From contig JAFBJZ010000603.1 in the NCBI GenBank assembly GCA_016785225.1, positions 434,001 to 498,000 of the forward strand: a stretch of DNA of 64,000 bases, written 5' to 3'. Position 1 is the first letter of the stretch. Each line of letters starts with the position of its first letter. The notes beneath the pieces were generated by a model, which did no database searches, had not been told where the DNA came from, and saw only the letters and a program-made list of their open reading frames with translations. Positions 50,001-58,200 of the stretch are shown here, piece by piece. The translations under genes were made by a program, and so were the position numbers. Source of the stretch: Psettodes erumei. Lineage: Eukaryota; Chordata; Actinopteri; Pleuronectiformes; Psettodidae.

Positions 50001-53000
50001 TAGCCTGGAGAGAGCGGCTTTGAATCCAATTTGTGCCTCTTGCCAACTGTGTCCCCGGGTCCCCGGTGGCGGCAGAAAATGACTGACAGGCTTTGCGGCG
50101 GGTCAGGTCAGGGCCGGATTGACCCGCGGCGGCCCGGGCTTCGTTTGGCCGGAGAAGGGTTAAAGGACGGGATGCGTTGCGTTGGCCACCGCCGCCTTTC
50201 AATTAAACTGCATCCTCGTCTCTCTGTTTTCAATTACCCCCCCTCCCCCCACCTTTCTGACTCGCCGTCTTAATCCCACACCTGGATGAAAGTGATCGTG
50301 CAAATCCAAACCTGTTGTGTGTGTGCTGTGCTTTTTTTGGGGGGCGACCAAAATATCTCAAGAAATGGATATAAAACCAGTCTGATTTGCCTCTTGGCCT
50401 TTTAATGAAGCTGCTTGAATAAAAAGGGGCCAAACAGGACGATAGAAAGCACGAGGCACCGGTGACACCGATGTAATACGACGGCATTGTCGGATTTTGT
50501 CCGCCATATGCCAAACTGCTGGAAAAATGGTTTTAGTAAGAGGTGGTGATGGCGCCGCCCCCCTCGCTTACCGAACAAGGGCTCCGCTACGGTCCGTAGA
50601 CGGCGACTCACCCTTTCTCTTCTTCCTCCCCCAGGGGGAAAGGGCCGCTGAAGAACACGTCCGACGTCATCAGCGCCGCCAAGAAAATTGCCGAGGCGGG
50701 ATCCAGGATGGACAAGCTGGGCCGCACCATCGCCGACCACGTGAGTCCTTAATGAGCCCCTGTCCCCGCACGGTTTGATGGAGGCCGCACCTCTGCGCCC
50801 CGCGACCCCACTAAATAATTACAAGTGTAGCGATCCGCCACGTCGGCACTAGGCCGGGCCCAGTAAATTAGCAACGAGTCGCTCGCTTCCTTTTATAGGA
50901 ACACGGCAGCACGGACAAAAGCCATTCCGGAATTGCACGTCTCCGAGCATCAAATTAACTTTATTTATCCGATCAGCCTGCGCAACTTTCCCCCTCCGTG
51001 ATGCGATGAGCGCGGCGGTCGGGATTTTACACCGGGGAGCTCGACTTTGCCGTCTGCCGGGCGAGTTGACGGCCATTGAACCAAGTTTTTCATTATCCGG
51101 GCGCGCAACCCGGCTCTCGGCCCGCGCGCTGGAACCGCCATCGCCGTGCGCAGAGTGCGGTGGAAAAAAGCGAGACTCTTCATACCGATTGCATCTCGAC
51201 AGCCCTCCTTTTTGTCTTTAAATGTTCTCCTTTTTCAAATTGCTGCATGCGAGCCAGATTCAAAGACTCGGGCGGCAATTTATTTATTTATTTCGGAAAA
51301 TTCAACGCTCTTGTTGCCACGTCTGCAAAAATAATAACCAAACAACGTTCGGTGCATGATTTTATTTTATTTTTTTTAATTCCTTTTTTTTTTTGCACAA
51401 ATGCTCTTTTTTTTAATACCTTTTTTTTCTCCCCCCCTCATTCGCACGTTTAGGATCAAATCCGAGTAAAAGGCTCACGCAGCGCAAAGCCCTTCAGATG
51501 TTAGCAGCTGCTGTGATTTTGTGTTATTCATGAGACGCCCCTCACCAGTCTTTCTTTCAGGATCAAACGCTCCCTCCCTCCCTCCCTCCCTCTCTCTCTC
51601 TCCCGTCTTTCCATCTCCCGTTCTTTTTTTTTTTTTCCCCCAATTCCCGATTCCATCATCTCTCCGCGTCTATCCCTTACCCCAGAGACTATGGGCCTTG
51701 ACATAGGGAAACACACATTCAATTATCCATGGCCTCATATTTCACTTAAATACTTGCACTGTACCCGTCCTCGGGGGAGACGCTGCACATGATTTGTCCC
51801 CCAACTTATTCATGTGCCATCTCTTAGGCAGAGACTTATGCCCTCTGTCTACAATATGTATGCGTTTTGTTCTTAAATCATGGAAGAGCGGAGCCGGAAC
51901 GTTCGCGGCTCGCTTCCGTCGGCGAGACGGGCCGGGCGGTGACCCGGCGTCCCCCCGCCCCGCCCCCCGGTTCCGGCTGACGGTCGGAGCGCTTCAGTAA
52001 CGTCTGGACGTTCAAGGGCGGACTGCCGCCGTCAGATCTGTCATGAAACGCTCCGATTGGGAAGAGGCCATCCGTCACCTCTGCCTCATTTTTCTGCACG
52101 GCCAGGAGTTTCAATTATGCCGACGTGCGCCGGAAACATCTGCATTTGGCTTTCAGCGCAGACCCCCCGGTATAATATACGTATGACATTTCTTTCCAGC
52201 CGTCCTCAGATCCTTAATGCCACAGGCCCACGTCTATCAGAAAGTAAAAGGCTTACCTGCGCTGACCTAATTGCAACCAAATCATCTGAACGGGGAACGA
52301 GTCGTCGTGGAAAGTGTCTTTTTTTTTTTTTTGAATGCCTGGCTGCCTCTTTTGAAGATGCTTATTCACTTTAATGAAAACAGTCCAATTCCCCGAAGAA
52401 AACAGATGGCCAACTGTGTAGGTGTGCGGCTGTTTGTTGACTGGCCTGCCTCTCCGCAGGCACACGTGCGTGGAAGTGTTACATTTTTTGGGGGGGACTG
52501 ACTGTTTATTCTTCCGTCCTCTATACTATTTGTAGGTTCTCGTTTCTTTATCTTTTTTTTTTGTTTGTTTGTCCCCCCCCGCCATCCCACCGCTGCGTTT
52601 GTGTTTGTGTGCGCACACTATTCGGGGATTTGGAGGTTTGAAGCACTCAAAGTATGAATAAATAAAAACGGCCCTGGCCCGTCGGAAAACGCGAGGCGCT
52701 GCTCGGAGTCCGGCCCCTCCGAACCCGTCCAGCTGTCCCCCTTAGCCTCCCTCTCAGCGGAGACCCGGAACACCGGCGGACCACCATCAGCCGGCGTTTC
52801 CGGGGATGGACGCTGGGGGAGAATGACGAGCGGCGGGTAGAGAAAGTGGGGGGGGGGTGCATTTGTGCGGAGAGAAGAGCGTCCCTCCTGAGAGATGAAT
52901 CCATTAAGAGTGCTTCACCTTTTAATTAGCAGTATAATTGCCAGGTGGCAGGTAGGGTTTTTTTTTTTCCTCCACATATATTTATTTACGCAGGCAGTTT

Positions 53001-55172
53001 ATATTTAGGGCCGTATATCTAAAGAGGGGAGATGACACGGCGTGGCATGATGGTCCGCGCGGTCCGGCAGCCGCAGTTGAGTGAGTCACCGCACGCGCTC
53101 GCGCCGCCGAGAGAGGCGGAGGAGCGAAGGCGACGCGGCGGCTGCTCATTAACCTAGGCGCATTTATTACTCGCGCTCCGTGCCTCCGGCCTGGAGGGGC
53201 CTGCGAGGGGTTTATCCCTTCGTACCAAACGCGTCGGCAGATGGTCCCCGGCTCACAGCACAGCAACTTTCGCGGGGGCCGCTTTTTTTCGCCGCGTGCT
53301 TCCGACGAAAGCACGCAGGTGGACGCGGTCGAACTCGGGTTTTGAAGAAGAAGAAAAAAAAAACAGTTAAAGATGTGTAATAGAGCCTTATTAAAGTTTA
53401 AAGAAATGAGTGTCGTGCAGAGATGAGCTGCAGGATTTAGGTCAGTGCCACACAAAGGTCTGCACTGCAGTTTATTAAGAATTTATGACCCTCCTCTGCA
53501 GGGCACCTTATGAGAATTCCATCTGAGCGGGCTGGTAAACAAATAATGCTATGTAATTGAGATTTATAATGCAAATGTGTGAGCCACTATGTAGCCCATA
53601 AATTTCTGCTGCTCTCCCGCCCCGCAGCACAAACCCTCGCATGTGCGCCCCGCGCGCAAACCGAGGCTTGCATATTTAGAGAGCGGGCACGCACGCGCGC
53701 GCCCGGGGCTTTATTCCCATGATGTATACTGACATACATAGTGTACTTTCCCGATTTGCATTCAATCAGCGGAGATTTACGGTGATCCGCGGGGCTCGGT
53801 TGCCGGTCAGTCTAATCCCAGCACCGCCCCCACCCACCCACCCACCCACCGACGCTTTACAGCAGACAGGGCTGTAAATTACCTGCCGCAGCGGAGAGGC
53901 GGGATAACCCAGAGAGCCCACAAATTCTCGGCTCCGCGGTTCAGGGGGTCAGCCCTCGGCCAGCTGCGGTCCGGGCCGACCAAGCGAACGCCCACTGCCG
54001 GCTGACGAGATTGATATATTCCCCGTGGATCGACATCTACCTGTAACGTTTCAGTACTCCGCCTTTTTTCTTTTCCTCGTCTGCGGACAGGCCCCGGACG
54101 CTTCGGGAGAGAGACGGATGGCCGCGATCACGGCCGACGAAAACGGCGCAAAGCTATCGAGCGCATTTTCGCCAGCTCCGGCGGCCCTCGTCAACCTGCG
54201 GTCGCATATGTGAAGTTTAGGAGCACTCGGGTGTATATTAATACATTAAAAAAGTGCTAAGTTATCAGCGGCGCGCCTGACCGCCAGACGTAGCACGAGC
54301 TTTAACAACGGATGAATGCCACGTCATCGGTTGCGGCGTTCACCTCTCGAGTCGGCCTTTTTTGGCTCTGCCACCCCCCCCGACTTGAGTCCCTCCTCCC
54401 GACCCCGACTCACAGAGCATCTCTTTAGCGGACGCGGCGGCGCGGAGGGGACCCCGGCCGTCATCGTTTCTGTTTGGAAATTGGCCTTGATTGACATTAG
54501 CAGCCCAGCCCGTGGCAGATTCATATTTAGCCCTCCACTGTAACGCGATCAGCGCCAGACGGTGGAACGTGCAGCACGTTAGCTGTGAGGCCGAGTCGCT
54601 GCCGACAGGTGACAAATGAAGCGCCTCAGCGAGGCGATGGCGGCCACCGGAGCAGCCTCGCTGCTCCTTGATATCGATTCGGCACGTCTCTGGACTCTAC
54701 TGGAGCGGAGAGCACCCCTCCAACTGATCAAACCCATCACACCACTCGTAAAAGCTGCACGGGCGGCGGGGGCGGGGGGCGGCCACACCCGGGGCTTGTG
54801 AGCAGGAAGTGCGCTCCTCATCTCCGCCCTCACCCGTTCTTTTCAGTGCATTGCGTTGAAAATATCAAACGCGTCGCCGCGCATTCCTCTCGGAAGACGC
54901 GCCTCAGCTTCGAGTCGATCCCTCCGCAGCCTCCAACGTCTCCTCCCCCAGCTCCCGCCCTAATCCTCTGCAGCTCTCCTCTATCTTTACAGGTCGCACT
55001 GTTTTTTCCCCAGTGGCGCACAAAACGCAAAACCTATACACTGTATCTCTGCACCCCACCCCCACCCCCCGTGTCAGCTCTGAGCCATAATGGCAGATAA
55101 AGGCGCCCTGTTGCCTTTTCGTCCTGAAGGGCCCTTCCTCAGGTTAGGCACAGTTAATTATCCGCAACCCCT

Positions 55173-55217
<45 letters not shown>

Positions 55218-58200
55218 GCCCCCACCCCTATAGATGTTTTATATGTCAGAACAGTAAAGGTGCAGGTTGAAACGTGCCGGCCAGTCTGAGGCTTTGGATT
55301 TGTTTTTCTTCCCCTTTGAGCCGTGGTGGCGGCGCACGCTGCGGCTCCCTTGAATGAAGGTTGTTTTTTTTTGTTTGTTTGTTTGAGCTTGTCTTTTCAC
55401 TGTGACAGGAGAACAAATTGGGCTGTCAGTATGTTATGATATAGGGTAATTTATAGGGTTGAGGCGCAGTTATCAGTATCCACGAACCTTTGGAAATGAC
55501 ACCGTCTGTTTTCCTTTGTCAGTGTAGTTTTTCATCTTAATTAAAAATAAGTTTGAGGGAACCGATGAAATTGCTGAGAGGGTAAAAAAAAAACAAAAAC
55601 GAAAACGAAACGGATAAAATACACGAGTTGTAAAAGCTCGCCGCGCAAGCCGGCTGCAGTCTTGACGGCGATGTTCCTCCAGCGAAGAGACCGAGAACTA
55701 TCGATTTCATCAAAGGCGCGTCGGAGGGCGCCCTCCGTGCTTCGCCCGCCCCGCGGCGCCCGCCAACAGGTTGCCGGCGGTGACGCATTAAAACGCTGCC
55801 GCGTCAGTAAATATCGGAGATTGGCATTTCCTCCGGGTGACGCGTCCCCGAAAGGTCAGCGGCGGGCGGCGGAAGCGCGGTGGCCCCGCCTCCGCCTCCG
55901 CGTAATGGGATCCGGTGCAACTGGCGTGGCATTTCCAGCGACGGGACCTGACCTTCCCGATCATCGCTTACAACGCAGACGTTACCCGACACGCAGGCGC
56001 GACGAGCCCCCCCCCCCGCGCTCCATCGCTCTGGTCTCCTCCCCCTCGTTTCGCGGGACCCTTCGCTTTGCAAAATAAGGGAAGAGCTGCCCACACGTTG
56101 ACTCAGCGACACCCTCATGAATATGGAAAATGCAGAAAAAAAAAGTCGTGTAAGGTGTTGTTACTTAAGAGATCAAGGGAATTAACGAATTAAAAATATC
56201 GATCCCCTACCCTTTGATACCGCTGTGATGTTTCACCTCCTTTTTTAATTTAAAATTTTTCCCCCTGAACGCACATTTTAGCCGGCAGCGGGCGAACAAA
56301 AACAAAAAAAAAAACTACACAAGAATCGTTGACATTTCTACTTGCACTCCCGGCGCCTTTTTTGTGAAAGATGGTGACTCGCCTCTTCTATTAGTTTTGC
56401 CTTGAAAATGGTATCCAGAGCCGGGTGATGAAGTCTCCGCTGCTCCTCTTTCTACCTCGCCATCTCTCAACAGTAGCTGACCAAGCAAGGTTAACTGTCC
56501 CGGTCCGTAACGGGCCGCGCGGCACATGGGGAGGGGGGGCTATATCACCAGGCTCCGAGGGACGCTCAAACGAGACAAGGGGGCGAAAAAAAAAGCGATG
56601 ATAGACTCTAATGGTCGAAGCCGGCGTTAGAGGAGAAAATCGCTCGGCGCGAGCAGGAGCGATGGCCCCTTGTTTTTTTTTTTTACACACGGGGCGATTT
56701 TGGCCTGTGAAATGGAAATAAATCGTTCCATCGAGGGGGGCTGGATGTGGGTTTCCCTGCCCCCCGACCGCTGAGTTGTGGCGCTCGCTCGACTCGTGGC
56801 GACGTTAACATTTAAGTTGTGCCAAACAAAAAAAAAACCCCAAAGTACATGCCCCATTTGTTAATTGCTCTTTGCATTATTAATTATTCAGACCTTCCGG
56901 CGTTTAAGTGTGGTGGTGGGGGGGGGCCTGAAAGGTTTCTTTGTGAAATGTGACTGTGTGGTTTCTGGATACAGCGCAGGGGAGGCGCTCCGGCCTCTGC
57001 AACAGTCATCGCATTGTGAACGCCCCTGCCCACCCCAGTCCGTCGCACGCGTGGCTCCCCCCCCTCTCGCTCCGCCGGCCTCGCCGAGACAATCCAAGGT
57101 GTTCTTATGTCTCCGCCGCGCAGCTTTTGCATGCACGTGTCACCGTCGGTAGCGGCCAACCGCGGAGTTTCCTGGGCGCCCGGGCGCGGCCGGCAGCTGA
57201 GGCTGAGCTCGGGCGCGAGCACAAGCGCCGCTTTCACGGGGGGCCCCCCGCTCTCAGCCGTCTTCTGAATGGCCTCCCCGGGCCCTCATTAGCATGGCTG
57301 CCGCGTCCGGGCCCTCGGCCCGGGTCTTCGCCGCCGCATGTGTGCATCCGCGCACACAGTCGCTTTATAACCCCCCCCCCCCACCCCGACCGAAGTCGAG
57401 GTCCTCCGCCTGCATCCCTTTTCCCCCGGTCGGATTCCTCTCCCTCATTTACTCCTGCATACTGCTCCCCCTCTGGCTTACTCTTCATCCTCATCTTTTC
57501 TCCTACTACTTATTTTCCTCTCGTTCTCTCCCCCCCATTTTGTCCAGCCTCTCAGCCGTGCATTAGTCCTCTCCTGTATGACGATCATCCCCTCCAGCTC
57601 CCTTTCCCCCTTGCCGCCCCTCGCATACCTTCCTTTAATAGAAACACCAACTCTTACATTTCCCTCCTCCGTACTCAGCTCATCTTTCCATTAATCAGGA
57701 GCTGGGGTGGCAGTGACGGGCGAGATCGTCTCATTAATGGCGTCTGGAGCGGCTCTCGTCTGCAGAGCTCTCGGGAAGGATAGGCGTAAACGTAGCGGGG
57801 TTGGCTTGTTTGTTTGTGTGACCCAAAGCGGAGTACGGCGAAGAGGACGCGTTACTGGAAAACAAAAAAACTGCTCTTATTCGGCTACGGCCTCCCGCCG
57901 TTCTGGTCGCACCCCGTGTTTGAACAAGTGTGCTGGCGGGGGGGCGGGCGCAGTTTGCAAATGCATGCCGCGCTCCCACCGGGGACGCCGCCGCGCTCAG
58001 CGGGATTAGACGCATCATAAGTCCAACTCTTGTTTGAACTGGCCAAAAAATAATCATCCCGGAGACACCCCCCCCCCCTTCTTCCTCTTGTTTGCGAGGG
58101 GAAGAGAAAACGGGGGGGTTGGCGGCCATTATCAGACATTCAGACATCATTGGACATTATTTGGGGGGGGGGGTGGGATGCTCTCAGACACAATGCCTCT

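Noticed and set aside
56950..57783. 277-codon plus-strand frame
   Set aside because: It is proline-, serine- and arginine-rich, translated from pyrimidine-rich low-complexity DNA, with no domain, no homologue recognised and no splice context. GC-rich DNA has few stop codons.
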